Assembly: GCA_012798535.1 (NCBI GenBank)
Contig: JAAZMZ010000023.1
Location: 1 to 64,000, forward strand
Direction: 5' to 3'
Origin: Leptolinea sp.
GTDB taxonomy: Bacteria > Chloroflexota > Anaerolineae > Anaerolineales > Anaerolineaceae
Length of the DNA stretch: 64,000 nucleotides
Made by a program: the position numbers and the translations under genes. Shown here one piece after another: positions 1 to 9,255 of this stretch (position 1 is its first letter; every line of letters starts with the position of its first letter). The notes under the pieces were generated by a model. It searched no databases. It was not told the DNA's origin and saw nothing but the letters and a program-made list of their open reading frames with translations.

Positions 1-629
1 ACATTAATTGTCAGGTCGAAGCTGCTGAAATTCTCACCGTTGGCATTGGTCAGCACCCAGCGGGTGTCGTAGGTGCCCGGCGAACTGGGGGCGGTGGCCA
101 CCACGGTCAGGTCGGCGTAAGCGCCGGGGGCCACCGTGGTGGTCAGGTTGTAACCGTTGGCTGAGGTGGGAATCTTGTTGATGGCCGAATAGAAGCGGTA
201 GGCGTAATTCTGGTTCCAGGTGGTGGTGCCGGTATTCTGCAGCCGCCAAGTGATGTTGAAAACCTGGCCGGTCTTGACGGTGCCGTTATCCGAGGGGGAC
301 TGGGTGATATACACGGCTTTATCCGGACCGGTAAAGCCCTGTTTTGTGGCGGTGGCCAGAGCGGGCAGCGTGGCCAGCGGCGGCAGGGTGGGCAGCGCGC
401 CGCCCAGCGGAGTGAAGGTGGGCAGCGGGGTGTTGGTGGCCACTAACGTGGGCGTCACGGTAGGCGCGTTGGCTGTCATCTGTGCCACAACCGTCTGCGC
501 GGCCTGTGTGAACAGAGCGTTTACGTCCACAGTGGGCGTGGGGGGCGGGGTGGGAGTTCTACAGGCTGTCAACAGCAATGAGATCGCAAGCAGGGTGTTT
601 AACCCAAATAGTCTTATCCTGGAATTCAT
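1..629 (-). CDS. Lipoprotein with NBR1-type Ig-like domain (3' end beyond window)
   Basis: The reading frame starts at ATG 629 and is still open at base 1, so the C-terminus is missing. The N-terminus is a lipoprotein signal: basic start (MNSRIR), hydrophobic stretch, lipobox LLTAC with Cys near residue 23. A Thr/Pro-rich linker follows (to about residue 95). The remainder (DKAVYITQSPSDNGTVK..., ITWRLQNTGTTTWN, APGTYDTRWVL-type segments) matches the beta-sandwich repeat of the NBR1/Ig-like domain: W-x-LQNTGTxTW, then a 'P...AP..PGTYDTRW' strand. Such domains are common on cell-surface lipoproteins of Anaerolineae. The likely location is the outer face of the membrane and the role is unknown, possibly binding. 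A TATAAT -10 lies at 659-664 and a GGAGG ribosome site just upstream of the ATG. Confidence 0.75.
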   Translation of the reverse strand, partial: MNSRIRLFGLNTLLAISLLLTACRTPTPPPTPTVDVNALFTQAAQTVVAQMTANAPTVTPTLVATNTPLPTFTPLGGALPTLPPLATLPALATATKQGFTGPDKAVYITQSPSDNGTVKTGQVFNITWRLQNTGTTTWNQNYAYRFYSAINKIPTSANGYNLTTTVAPGAYADLTVVATAPSSPGTYDTRWVLTNANGENFSSFDLTIN

Positions 630-658
630 ACTATGTCCTCCATATTAAAATCAGCTAC

Positions 659-687
659 ATTATAACCCGAAATAAAACCCGGTTTTG
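659..687 (-). promoter_or_regulatory. Candidate promoter of the NBR1-Ig lipoprotein
   Basis: On the minus strand TATAAT (664-659) is preceded 17 bases upstream by a weak -35 (CAAAAC, 687-682). It lies 30 bases before the ATG at 629. Only the -10 is convincing. Confidence 0.4.
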
Positions 688-735
688 TTCGGCCAACAGG
701 ACAATGGATCGATCAGACGACAGAAGAGAAACCTG

Positions 736-1584
736 TCAACCGGCATTTTCTTTCAGCACATAGTGGATGCTGATGGCTTTCTTGCCGCAATGCGAGGAAA
801 CCACTGTGCCATTGACGGCCGGGTGGATTTCCTGAGCCGGAATGATTTTGCGGATTTCCTGAGACAGGAATTCCACATCGTCTTCGCAGTAGTTATAGGA
901 GATGAACACACGGCGTGGATCGATGCGCGATGCGTCCGCGCGGACCTCGTCCAGCAGAGCCTGCATACCTTTTTCCCGGTTTCCGCGCACCTTTTTCTTC
1001 ACCCCGAGCGCGCCGTTGGGCTGCATGTAGATCATCGGTTTGATCTGCAGCAGACTGCCCATCACGTTTTGCAATGCCGAACAGCGGCCGCCCATATACA
1101 GGTATTCGAGGGTATCCACGATGAACACCGTGCGCACCCGCGTGCGGAATTCTTCGATTTTCAAAGCGATCTCAACGGCCGTCAGTCCCTGGCGGGCAAG
1201 CAGGGCGGCTTCGATGACCTGCAGCGCCAGCCCGGAGGAGAGGCTGAGCGAATCGACCACCTGGATGCTGCGCCCGGGCAAATCCGCGGCCGCCAGGCGG
1301 GCATTCTGCACCGTGGCAGAAGAGTTTGAGGAGATGCCGATGAAAACGATGTCTTCCTTGAACTGCCGGAAGAATTCCACGAATTCACCGGGCGTGGGCG
1401 CCGAGGTCTTGGGCAGCGTGCCGGTCTTGTCGATCAGGCGGTACATCTCTTCCAGCGGCAGATCGATGCCGTCTCGAAAAACCTTTCCATCCAGGTTCAC
1501 CGAAAGGGGAATGACGGCGATATCGAATTCCTGAAGGGTGGATTTTTCCAGATCACAGGTACTGTCTGTAATAATCTTTACCAT
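736..1584 (-). CDS. degV: DegV family fatty-acid-binding protein
   Basis: 282 aa, the usual length of the DegV/FakB family. The N-terminus MVKIITDSTCDLEK has the conserved ITDS(T/S)xDL motif. GISSxxSxTxQNA lies near residue 90 and the GGRCS segment near 165 (LYMGGRCSALQNVMG) is the family's conserved glycine stretch. Family members bind a fatty acid in a two-domain fold and can hand it to a fatty acid kinase. No kinase gene is nearby, so the partner cannot be named. An AGAGGA ribosome site precedes the ATG at 1584. It is a single gene, separated by about 60 bases from corA, which is transcribed in the same direction. Confidence 0.85.
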   Translation of the reverse strand: MVKIITDSTCDLEKSTLQEFDIAVIPLSVNLDGKVFRDGIDLPLEEMYRLIDKTGTLPKTSAPTPGEFVEFFRQFKEDIVFIGISSNSSATVQNARLAAADLPGRSIQVVDSLSLSSGLALQVIEAALLARQGLTAVEIALKIEEFRTRVRTVFIVDTLEYLYMGGRCSALQNVMGSLLQIKPMIYMQPNGALGVKKKVRGNREKGMQALLDEVRADASRIDPRRVFISYNYCEDDVEFLSQEIRKIIPAQEIHPAVNGTVVSSHCGKKAISIHYVLKENAG

Positions 1585-1644
1585 GGTATATCCTCTTGTG
1601 TTTATTAATTTCTCACAGGGTGTGTAGACTATCCATAAAACTGA

Positions 1645-2619
1645 TCAGAACCATCCCCGTTTCTTGAAGAAAAACATCATCCCGCCAACGATCAACAGAA
1701 AGATAAGCCAGAGCAATGGATAGCTGTATTGCCAGTCAAGCTCGGGGAAATACTTAAAGTTCATCCCGTACACTCCTGCCAGGAAGGTGAGCGGCAGGAA
1801 GATGGTCGAGACGATGGTAAGGGCTTTCATCACCACATTCAGGCGCAGCGAGGTGGAATTGAGATAGATATCCACGGCACCGGTGACGATATCACGGATG
1901 GAATCGCTCAGGTCCTGAATGCGAACCAGATGATCGTACACATCCCGGAAATAGATCCGGGTGATCTTATCCACCTGCGGGAACTCATCCCGGCTGAGAC
2001 GGTTGATCAGCTCACGCTGCGGGCTGACCACCCGGCGCAGCGACATCACAGAATGTTTGAGCGAAAGGAGGCGCTGCAGTGTGGAGGCTTCGGGTTTCTC
2101 AAGCACAACATCTTCCAGCCATTCCACCTCTTCATCCATCTGGTCGAGGAGAGGCATATAATCATCCACAAGGGTATCCAGAATGGCATGGCAGAGAAAG
2201 TCCGCGCCACGCCGGGTGATGCGTTCATCACGGGTCATACGCTGCCAGACCGCTTCGACACAGGGCATGTGTTCATCCGTGAAACAGGTGACCAGATAAT
2301 TACTGCCAAGATAGAGATTAAGCTCGACCGTTTCGAGATCCAGGAAACTTCCATTAGGCTTAAGGGCGTTGGCGATGATGAAGATATAGCTGTCGAAATC
2401 ATCCACCTTGGGTGTTTGATATCCGGTACTCAGACAGTCTTCAATGGTCAACGGGTGAAAATGAAAGATGCCGCCCAGAACAGTCTCGATTTCCTCACTG
2501 GAGGCTTTTTCCAGGCTGACCCAAAGCGTACCCCCGGGGTGGACGAGATGATCCGGGATGTCTTCCGGTGCAATCACCGTGGGAGCACTGCCCGCTTCAA
2601 GACTGACGGCTTTTATCAT
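1645..2619 (-). CDS. corA: CorA family divalent cation transporter
   Basis: 324 aa. A long soluble N-terminal region (about 1-255) is followed by two C-terminal membrane helices. The signature YGMN ends the first helix (residues near 290, YGMNFKYFPELDW), as in all CorA Mg2+/Co2+ channels, and a basic tail (FFKKRGWF) follows the second helix. CorA forms a homopentamer that imports Mg2+. There is no Shine-Dalgarno sequence before the ATG at 2619; instead a TATACT box ends 7 bases upstream, so the mRNA may be leaderless. Confidence 0.93.
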   Translation of the reverse strand: MIKAVSLEAGSAPTVIAPEDIPDHLVHPGGTLWVSLEKASSEEIETVLGGIFHFHPLTIEDCLSTGYQTPKVDDFDSYIFIIANALKPNGSFLDLETVELNLYLGSNYLVTCFTDEHMPCVEAVWQRMTRDERITRRGADFLCHAILDTLVDDYMPLLDQMDEEVEWLEDVVLEKPEASTLQRLLSLKHSVMSLRRVVSPQRELINRLSRDEFPQVDKITRIYFRDVYDHLVRIQDLSDSIRDIVTGAVDIYLNSTSLRLNVVMKALTIVSTIFLPLTFLAGVYGMNFKYFPELDWQYSYPLLWLIFLLIVGGMMFFFKKRGWF

Positions 2620-2626
2620 ACAGGCA

Positions 2627-2632
2627 AGTATA
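2627..2632 (-). promoter_or_regulatory. -10 box giving a probable leaderless corA transcript
   Basis: TATACT on the minus strand ends 7 bases before the corA ATG (2619), which places the expected transcription start on or next to the start codon. No good -35 is seen 17 bases upstream. Confidence 0.4.
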
Positions 2633-2685
2633 GCAAAAAAAATCAGAGCTTCGGGATGACTTAAGTTCTACTGATTGAGCATACT

Positions 2686-4371
2686 CTACCGGGGATATAT
2701 TTTAAGGCTTTTGTTGATGATTACATGAATACCATAGTACGAGTCAACTGCCTGATCCAGCCAGTAGGTTGTGCCGGCGCCATAATCACTCAGACCGAAA
2801 TGATTATGCACTTCGGGGATCTGCACACTGCTCATCCCTTCCGCCCGGGCTTCGCGGATCGTCCTGTCTGCCTGATCGAAAGCGTCGGCAAAGCGTTGAT
2901 AATCCGCGCGAACAGACAAAATACCTTCCGTAATTCGGAATGTATAAAAGGCAAGAAGGAAAAAGAGCAGCCAGGCTATGACCTTTGGACAGGGCAGCGT
3001 GAGCTTTTTATATAAACGCAGGCGGATCCCAAGCAAAAATCCCCAGACAACCAGGAAAACGCACAGGATGAGCACCGGGATGATCCAGGTGCGGTCAGGG
3101 GGCAGGTTGGACATGCCGTAAGCGGCGGGAACGAAACAGGTATACAACAGGATGGCGGCTAGCAGACCGGTGAGGCTGATCACCCGCCAGAAACCGCGAT
3201 ACAGCGGACTTTCCGCTTTAGCGAAAAATGTAGAAGGAATATTTTCGCGACCTGCGTATAGGTACCCGGTAAGCAGTCCCGCACCCAAAAGTACACCCTG
3301 GATTATCAGCCGGTCCGGAGAATTGACCATGAAGTGAAGGAATTTACCCAGTGAAGCGGCGGAAATGGACAGGAGATCCCACAGACCGGGCGGAGTTGGG
3401 AAATAAGACTGCCTGATGCGGTTGCCCGGCGCGGCGATGATCAAAGCCATGGCCGCGAGAGAAGCCAGCAGACCGGCTAGAAGAAGCGGAAGCCGTCTGG
3501 CTCGGTATTCTTTCTGCCTGTTAAATAGAACCAGGCAGAAGGCCAGTCCAAAAACCGTGGTCTGGATGGTGACATACGTCTCACCGAAGCCGCCCGCAAA
3601 GAGGCCGAGCAGGAATACGATGAGGATAGGAATAGTCATATTTAGCAACCGCAGCCGGCGGAAAATAAGGAAAATAAAGGCAGACAGAAAAGCTGCCGGT
3701 ATGAGCGGAAATATCAACGAACGCATTCCCTGTCCCCAGTAAAGGGATTGAGGGAGGTCGGGAGTCAGACCAAAAGCAGAAACAAGAACAAGCGCAGGCA
3801 GGAAGATGGACAATCCGAGCCGGAAGACGGTCGAACGCGAAGGCAGAAGCTGCCAGAGCAGGCAGGCTGACCCGGCCAGCAGAAGAACCAGAGATACACC
3901 GACCACACCACACAAGCTGGCCGGACCCAGGAAGCCAAACAGGCTGTCGAAGAAACTGGCGGAGAACCGGCCTGACCAGTTGACATACCAGTCCCAGGTG
4001 GCACCGGCAATGCCTTTATTGACAGCCAGAGTGGCGGAACTGAAGTCATCCGCTACGAACCGGCTGAAGGAACCAATATACGCGTGGGCTGCCAGTGGAA
4101 TAATGGGCAATAGGAAGAAAGGCAGATATGCCTGGGAAAGGAGCCAGAGGATGAATTTTCTGCCGGCTGTCAGAAAGAAAAGTATAAGGAAACCGAAAAC
4201 AGCTATGGAATAGACAATCTGCACCGGCAGACTGCGAATGGATAGTGGTGTTCCGGTAAGGATATGAAAGAGCGCATCTTTCACCGGCCAGCCGCAGATA
4301 ATCCCCAGAATCAGGGCAGTCAGCAGGGTATCGAGCGGGAGAACAGACGGCAGCTTTTTTTTATCAGGCAT
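2686..4371 (-). CDS. Large polytopic membrane protein, DUF6056-like
   Basis: 561 aa. The sequence is dominated by about 11-13 hydrophobic helices. A loop around residues 120-140 carries FVADDF and WSGRF(S)ASFF, the layout of GT-C type or DUF6056 membrane proteins where an acidic pair sits in the first large outer loop. GFGETY occurs near residue 265. The C-terminal soluble tail (about 490-561) is modest. I do not recognise a specific substrate. A GT-C glycosyltransferase or a related surface polysaccharide protein is the best guess. It is transcribed alone. Confidence 0.55.
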   Translation of the reverse strand: MPDKKKLPSVLPLDTLLTALILGIICGWPVKDALFHILTGTPLSIRSLPVQIVYSIAVFGFLILFFLTAGRKFILWLLSQAYLPFFLLPIIPLAAHAYIGSFSRFVADDFSSATLAVNKGIAGATWDWYVNWSGRFSASFFDSLFGFLGPASLCGVVGVSLVLLLAGSACLLWQLLPSRSTVFRLGLSIFLPALVLVSAFGLTPDLPQSLYWGQGMRSLIFPLIPAAFLSAFIFLIFRRLRLLNMTIPILIVFLLGLFAGGFGETYVTIQTTVFGLAFCLVLFNRQKEYRARRLPLLLAGLLASLAAMALIIAAPGNRIRQSYFPTPPGLWDLLSISAASLGKFLHFMVNSPDRLIIQGVLLGAGLLTGYLYAGRENIPSTFFAKAESPLYRGFWRVISLTGLLAAILLYTCFVPAAYGMSNLPPDRTWIIPVLILCVFLVVWGFLLGIRLRLYKKLTLPCPKVIAWLLFFLLAFYTFRITEGILSVRADYQRFADAFDQADRTIREARAEGMSSVQIPEVHNHFGLSDYGAGTTYWLDQAVDSYYGIHVIINKSLKIYPR

Positions 4372-4473
4372 ACTCTACCAGATAAATGATGAGGCGAGAT
4401 AGTGAGCGACCCTATTTTAACAAGAAACAGATTTCGACCGTAGTGAAATCTGTTCCATGAAAAAAGATAGGCG

Positions 4474-4821
4474 TTAGAAAAGTCCCCAGTCTCCCCCCAG
4501 ACCTTCTTCCATCATGGAGAAATCCCACATTTCCATATCGAAGTCAACTCTGACCGGCATCTTCAAGGCCTCCTCGGCTTTTTGCCGGGTCATTTCCAAC
4601 AACGCAGGACCGTATGGGCAAAAGGGCGTGGTCAGGATCATTTTAATCACTGCCATGCCGTTATCAATTGTCAGGTCGCGTACCAGACCAAGCTGTAGAA
4701 TGTTTAAACGGATCTCCGGATCCATCACTTGCGAGAGTGACTCCTTGAGTGCGGGAAGCAGATCAGGGTGGGTCGATTCGGCCTGCCAGACAGGGCGGTT
4801 TGTGCCGGGAACAGAAGTCAT
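4474..4821 (-). CDS. SufT/MIP18 (DUF59) Fe-S assembly factor
   Basis: 115 aa. The core D-P-E-(I)-x-L-N-I-x-x-LGLVRDLTI (residues about 34-54), the TTPFCPYGPAL segment with its conserved cysteine (about residue 72), and a C-terminal acidic tail fit the MIP18/PaaD family. These proteins help mature Fe-S proteins. The start codon overlaps the end of the SufR-like regulator by 4 bases (ATGA), so the two are translationally coupled. This links it to the suf operon on the opposite strand. Confidence 0.85.
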   Translation of the reverse strand: MTSVPGTNRPVWQAESTHPDLLPALKESLSQVMDPEIRLNILQLGLVRDLTIDNGMAVIKMILTTPFCPYGPALLEMTRQKAEEALKMPVRVDFDMEMWDFSMMEEGLGGDWGLF

Positions 4822-5447
4822 GATGATTCCCTTTCGAGCACTTCATGCGAAATACAATAGACGCATTGAGAATCACCGGATAGTACACAGCTAATTTTTT
4901 CCACGGGAATATCCATCACCTTCGAAATCAGAGTCTGGTCAACAGAGCAAACCTCGGGATGCGCCTGACCAACATGATAATACGGGCAGCCGTTTTCATA
5001 GATGAAATACTGGTCGTCCTTCTTTTCCCAGCCAACCGAAAATCCCTGTTTTTGCAACAAGGTTTTTATGTAATTCAGTTTTTCCTCAATGGAAAATCCC
5101 CGGGTTTGCTCACGATAATCCCTGGCCAGACCTTCTGCCATATCGGTGAAAAAGCGGTTGATCACCGCCGGCGGCAGGCTTTCCTTCATTTGATCCAGCA
5201 GGCGGGATGTCAATTCAAAATAGCGATTGGGGAATTTTTCGAGGCCTTTCTGACTGAGAGCATAAACCAGGCGCGGACGGCCGACACCGTGGCGTTTCTC
5301 CTCGCTCTGCACCAGTCCCTCGACCATCAAACTGGTTAAATGATGACGCACTGAGATTGCGTTGATAGAAACGGCTTTCGCCAGTTCATTGATGGTGGAA
5401 CCTGGATTTTCCATCAGGGTATGGAGTATCTTTTCTCTCGTACTCAT
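4818..5447 (-). CDS. sufR: SufR-like Fe-S sensing transcriptional repressor
   Basis: 209 aa from ATG 5447. A winged helix at residues 1-80 (REKILHTLMENPG, then ELAKAVSINAISVRHHLTSL as recognition helix and GRPRLVYALS as wing) has the ArsR/DeoR-like form used by SufR. The C-terminal part holds clustered cysteines (NGCPYYH, PEVCSVD, ISCVLSG, QCVYCIS) suited to bind an Fe-S cluster. SufR proteins repress suf genes when the cluster is present. I chose ATG 5447 because an AGGA ribosome site precedes it and because the promoter (5484-5513) overlaps the longer possible start at 5513. Assignment to SufR is supported by the neighbouring suf operon. Confidence 0.8.
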   Translation of the reverse strand: MSTREKILHTLMENPGSTINELAKAVSINAISVRHHLTSLMVEGLVQSEEKRHGVGRPRLVYALSQKGLEKFPNRYFELTSRLLDQMKESLPPAVINRFFTDMAEGLARDYREQTRGFSIEEKLNYIKTLLQKQGFSVGWEKKDDQYFIYENGCPYYHVGQAHPEVCSVDQTLISKVMDIPVEKISCVLSGDSQCVYCISHEVLERESS

Positions 5448-5483
5448 GATTTGATCCTGTATTAGCAAAAAGAAATATAAGCA

Positions 5484-5513
5484 AGTATAGCATGGAAGAA
5501 TTAATTTGGTCAA
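5484..5513 (-). promoter_or_regulatory. Promoter of sufR-sufT
   Basis: On the minus strand TTGACC (5513-5508), an 18-base spacer, and TATACT (5489-5484). Expected start near 5477, about 30 bases before ATG 5447. Confidence 0.6.
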
Positions 5514-5564
5514 TAAACATGATAAATATACAAATAATTAACAGCGCAAAAAGTATCCTCCTGG

Positions 5565-5593
5565 TTGCGATTGTTTTTCATCAAAGATAAAAT
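5565..5593 (+). promoter_or_regulatory. Promoter of the GGDEF-like membrane protein
   Basis: TTGCGA (5565-5570), 17-base spacer, TAAAAT (5588-5593). The promoter is flanked by an inverted repeat, AAGTATC (5551-5557) and GATACTT (5597-5603), which could be an operator. Confidence 0.5.
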
Positions 5594-5641
5594 AGAGATA
5601 CTTACAGGATAGACCGTTCATTACAGTGAAAGGCAGATGTG

Positions 5642-6859
5642 ATGATGAAAAACAATCCGTCCTCACGCGGTTTATTGCATTATCCGGCTTTATTGAGCAT
5701 CTGGTTGGCTTTATCCATCACCGCGTTATTTTACACGGATGATACGACGGCTATGGCAGGAACCCTGATTCTGGCGACTTTATCTGTGGTGTCTCTTTCG
5801 GTTGTGGCTGGCGTTTTTGTCTGGGGTATAAGCCTGATCACGATACTTGTGTTCGGAGTGATGATGTACACACTGTATGGATTGCATACATCAACCATCG
5901 TCACATTTATAACTTTCAGTACTGCGGCTGTCGGAACCTCATTACTGGCCTGGAATACCAGCCGGCAATTCATGTCTGCCAATCGGCAGGTGGAGCGTGA
6001 CCGCCTGTTGATTGAGGAGATGCGTGTTAATGATGAAAAAACCGGACTAATGCGCTTCCATTATGCCAGACGTACCCTGGCCAATGAAGTCTCACGCAGC
6101 CTGCGCTATGGAAAGAAAATCTCAGTACTGTTAATGAAGATCGACAAATGGGAAGAACTGGCGGAAAAGATTGGACTGGAGAGCAGGGAAAACCTGTTAA
6201 TGGACATTTGCGAAGTCCTTTTTTCCAATTGCAGAAGTGTGGATACCCTGTTCATCAATATCGATAAGGTCGGCGCCATTTTGCCGGAGACCGGCCGCGA
6301 AGGCGCTGAAGTCATCTCGCGCCGGCTGGCAGAACAGGTGAAGAAGAAGACGAAGTATGCTCTGCATATTGGCATTGCTTTATTTCCGGATGATTCGATC
6401 ATTGATGATGATCTGGTCAGCAAAGCGGATATTGCATTGCTGGAGGCTATAAATAACAACCGGGAAATTGTGTATTATCAGCCCGAAGGATCAGGGCAGG
6501 TAGAATGCGGCCGGGAAACCGCGGAGTCAGAAAATCCTCTGGAAGGTATGGAACTGACTGGATATGAAACGGGAAACCATAGACAAATACAAGAAGGTGA
6601 AACGGCTATACAGTTTCAAGGCGCATCAAAATTGGGTGATATCGAAAGTTTGCAGAAAGCTCTCGAAAAAGTTCCGGATATCCGCCATATTCGCCTGGTT
6701 GATTTTTCTGAAGAGGTAATCATCTTCGCGGTAGAAGCTGAAGAGGCTACTCTCGCCGAACATCTATTAACCAGGCTGGATCTTCCCAATATTTCCATAG
6801 ACGCGAAAGACAATAAAATCACGGTCAAACTCGATACACCGATTCTGCACAAAGAATAA
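5642..6859 (+). CDS. Membrane protein with degenerate GGDEF domain
   Basis: About 405 aa. Four membrane helices (about residues 10-105) are followed by a cytoplasmic region. Residues 130-280 look like a GGDEF fold: DEKTGLMRFHYARRTLANEVSRS is the usual 'DxLTGLxNRR' start, ISVLLMKIDKW replaces the 'LxxxDIDxF' strand, and HIGIALFPDD plus KADIALLEA are late motifs. The position of the GG(D/E)EF catalytic loop reads NIDKVGAILPE, so diguanylate cyclase activity is unlikely. A C-terminal segment (about 320-405, ASKLGDIESLQKAL...) is an extra small domain. The start could be GTG 5639, ATG 5642 or ATG 5645; an AAAGG site fits 5642 best. Function unknown, possibly a nucleotide or c-di-GMP sensor. Confidence 0.7.
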   Translation: MMKNNPSSRGLLHYPALLSIWLALSITALFYTDDTTAMAGTLILATLSVVSLSVVAGVFVWGISLITILVFGVMMYTLYGLHTSTIVTFITFSTAAVGTSLLAWNTSRQFMSANRQVERDRLLIEEMRVNDEKTGLMRFHYARRTLANEVSRSLRYGKKISVLLMKIDKWEELAEKIGLESRENLLMDICEVLFSNCRSVDTLFINIDKVGAILPETGREGAEVISRRLAEQVKKKTKYALHIGIALFPDDSIIDDDLVSKADIALLEAINNNREIVYYQPEGSGQVECGRETAESENPLEGMELTGYETGNHRQIQEGETAIQFQGASKLGDIESLQKALEKVPDIRHIRLVDFSEEVIIFAVEAEEATLAEHLLTRLDLPNISIDAKDNKITVKLDTPILHKE

Positions 6860-6882
6860 TCATCAATAGATATACATAAAAA

Positions 6883-6917
6883 CCATCCGCCATGAAGCGG
6901 CGGGATGGATTCTTTTT
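6883..6917 (+). terminator. Intrinsic terminator after the GGDEF-like gene
   Basis: CCATCCGCC (6883-6891) pairs with GGC-g-GGATGG (6899-6908, one bulged G), followed by TTCTTTTT. It sits 24 bases past the stop codon at 6859. Confidence 0.65.
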
Positions 6918-6936
6918 GAACGAAATTTATATGAAT

Positions 6937-6978
6937 AATATTATAAATATTGACATAATTCCACTAAAATGGTAGACT
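6937..6978 (+). promoter_or_regulatory. suf operon promoter with adjacent inverted repeat
   Basis: TTGACA (6950-6955), 17-base spacer, TAGACT (6973-6978). Expected start near 6985, about 32 bases before sufC. An inverted repeat AATATT-ATA-AATATT (6937-6951) abuts and overlaps the -35 and is a candidate SufR operator. It differs from the CAAC/GTTG-type site known in cyanobacteria, so binding is only inferred. Confidence 0.55.
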
Positions 6979-7016
6979 TTAGGCAATCTACACAGGACAT
7001 TAGGAGTATTTCCTTC

Positions 7017-7793
7017 ATGAGTGAACTGATTATTAAAAATCTGCATGTACAAATCGAAAATCAACTCATTCTTAAAGGTGTAAATTTAACAATTCCCCGG
7101 GGTGAAGTCCATGCGATTATGGGTCCTAATGGGACGGGAAAATCAACACTAGCTTACACACTGATGGGCCATCCTTCCTACGATGTGACGGAAGGAGAGG
7201 TCCTTTTCAAAGGGAAAGATATTCTGAAGTTGTCGGCTGAGGAACGTTCTCATCTTGGCCTGTTCTTAGCCTTTCAATATCCAGTTTCCATTCCCGGCGT
7301 GACGGTAGCCAATTTCCTGCGAACGGCTGTCAACGCTCACCGCAAGGCAGCCGATCCAGAAGATAAAGGCATTCCCATTCTCGAATTTCGAAAACAGATG
7401 AAAGAGAAGATGGAACTGTTGAAGGTGGATGCCGCTTTTGCCGGCCGATATCTCAATGAAGGTTTCTCCGGCGGCGAAAAGAAGCGAGTGGAGATTTTGC
7501 AGATGGCAATGTTGAAGCCGGAGATCGCTATTCTCGATGAAACCGATTCGGGACTGGACATCGACGCGCTGCGAATTGTTTCCGAGGGAGTGAATACTCT
7601 TCGGAACTCTGAACTGGGAGTGCTGGTGATTACGCATTATCAGAGAATTCTTAATTACATCCGTCCTGATGTTGTTCATGTGATGATGGATGGACGGATT
7701 GTCGAATCGGGCGGTCCTGACCTGGCACTGGATCTGGAAGAACACGGATACACCTGGGTGCGTGAAAAACTGGAAAACAGAGAAGCGGCCTGA
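7017..7793 (+). CDS. sufC: SufC, Fe-S assembly ATPase
   Basis: 258 aa from ATG 7017, which has TAGGAGT just upstream; an upstream in-frame extension to 6969 would run into the promoter. It is an ABC-type ATPase with Walker [10 protein letters not shown] (near residue 36), the SufC-specific signature FSGGEKKR (near 150) and Walker [12 protein letters not shown] (near 172). SufC drives the SufBC2D scaffold on which Fe-S clusters are built in the cytoplasm. It is the first gene of the suf operon; sufB follows after 24 bases. Confidence 0.96.
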   Translation: MSELIIKNLHVQIENQLILKGVNLTIPRGEVHAIMGPNGTGKSTLAYTLMGHPSYDVTEGEVLFKGKDILKLSAEERSHLGLFLAFQYPVSIPGVTVANFLRTAVNAHRKAADPEDKGIPILEFRKQMKEKMELLKVDAAFAGRYLNEGFSGGEKKRVEILQMAMLKPEIAILDETDSGLDIDALRIVSEGVNTLRNSELGVLVITHYQRILNYIRPDVVHVMMDGRIVESGGPDLALDLEEHGYTWVREKLENREAA

Positions 7794-7817
7794 TCCGGCA
7801 CAGATGGGAGAACCTCA

Positions 7818-9230
7818 ATGAGCAACGAACCACAGGCTCAATTCCTGGATGAATTAAGCGATTACCGATATGGCTTCAGCAACGAGGATGTAGCTGTTTT
7901 TGACACCCGCCGCGGATTGGATCGCAGGGTGGTTGAGCAGATCTCTGCCATGAAAGGCGAACCACAGTGGATGCTGGATTTTCGCCTTAAGGCTCTGGAG
8001 CATTATCAAAAACGACCCATGCCAACCTGGGGTGTGGATTTGCGCGGGTTAGACCTGGAAAATATTTACTATTATGTCAAACCAACCGATTCCGAAGGAA
8101 AGAGCTGGGATGACATTCCGGATACCATCAAAACCACATTCGAAAAACTGGGCATTCCTGAAGCCGAACGGAAATTCCTGGCCGGAGTTGGCGCCCAGTA
8201 TGAATCTGAAATGGTTTATCACTCCATTCAGGAGAATCTTAAAAAGATCGGCGTGATCTTCCTGAGCATTGAAGAAGGCCTGCGCCAGTACCCGGACCTG
8301 TTCAAGGAATACTTTGGGACGGTTGTACCCATCGAAGATAATAAATTTGCTGCTCTCAACAGCGCGGTCTGGTCGGGTGGATCGTTTGTCTATGTACCGA
8401 AGGGAGTCAAGGTCGAATTGCCGCTGCAGGCGTATTTTCGCCTGAATCGCGCCAACATAGGGCAGTTCGAACGCTCGATCATCATTGCCGATGAAGGCGC
8501 GCAGGTGCATTACGTGGAAGGCTGTACCGCTCCGCAATACACCACCGATTCTCTGCACAGCGGAGTGATCGAGATTGTGGTCAAAAAAGACGCCCGCGTG
8601 CGATACACAACCATCCAGAACTGGTCGAATAACGTGTACAACCTGGTCACCCAGCGGTCTATCGTACATGAAGGCGGCACCATGGAGTGGGTGGATGCCA
8701 ACCTGGGGTCAAAGGCAACCATGAAATACCCATCCTGTTATCTTGTCGGGGCCGGAGCGCATGGCGAGATATTGTCAATGGCTTTCGCCGGCAAAGGACA
8801 ACAGCAGGACACCGGCGGCAAGGTGATCCATTTCGCGCCGCATACCAGCAGCAAGATGACGTCTAAATCCATCAGCAAAGGCGGAGGGCGGTCTTCCTTC
8901 CGCGGTCTGCTGAAGGTATACAAAGGCGCGGAAGATGTTAAATCAAATGTGGTATGCGATGCGCTTTTGCTCGATCCTGCATCGCGTTCGGATACCTATC
9001 CGAATATCGAGATCGACGAAGATGATGTGACCATCGGGCATGAAGCCTCGGTCAGCAAGATCGGTGAAGAACAGCTTTTTTACCTGATGAGTCGTGGTTT
9101 AAGCGAAGAACAGGCTGCCACCATGGTCGTATCCGGTTTTATCGAACCGCTGGTCAAAGAATTACCCATGGAGTACGCTGTCGAAATGAATCGCCTGATC
9201 CAATTGCAGATGGAAGGATCGATTGGATAA
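7818..9230 (+). CDS. sufB: SufB, Fe-S scaffold subunit
   Basis: 470 aa, the family's usual length. It has the SufB features [16 protein letters not shown] near the N-terminus, [16 protein letters not shown] near residue 180, and a right-handed beta-helix core with EGCTAP (Cys near residue 236). The C-terminal [18 protein letters not shown] and [20 protein letters not shown] segments carry the conserved acidic and histidine residues. It forms the scaffold with SufC and SufD. GGGAGA precedes the ATG at 7818. Confidence 0.96.
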   Translation: MSNEPQAQFLDELSDYRYGFSNEDVAVFDTRRGLDRRVVEQISAMKGEPQWMLDFRLKALEHYQKRPMPTWGVDLRGLDLENIYYYVKPTDSEGKSWDDIPDTIKTTFEKLGIPEAERKFLAGVGAQYESEMVYHSIQENLKKIGVIFLSIEEGLRQYPDLFKEYFGTVVPIEDNKFAALNSAVWSGGSFVYVPKGVKVELPLQAYFRLNRANIGQFERSIIIADEGAQVHYVEGCTAPQYTTDSLHSGVIEIVVKKDARVRYTTIQNWSNNVYNLVTQRSIVHEGGTMEWVDANLGSKATMKYPSCYLVGAGAHGEILSMAFAGKGQQQDTGGKVIHFAPHTSSKMTSKSISKGGGRSSFRGLLKVYKGAEDVKSNVVCDALLLDPASRSDTYPNIEIDEDDVTIGHEASVSKIGEEQLFYLMSRGLSEEQAATMVVSGFIEPLVKELPMEYAVEMNRLIQLQMEGSIG

Positions 9231-9255
9231 TGAAAATTGTTAATGGTGGGATTCT

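Noticed and set aside
685-1329. 214-codon open frame on plus opposite degV
   Set aside because: It is antisense to a clear DegV protein, has no domain and no ribosome site.
1729-2664. 311-codon open frame on plus opposite corA
   Set aside because: It covers corA in antisense; the CorA GMN motif and helices show the minus strand is coding.
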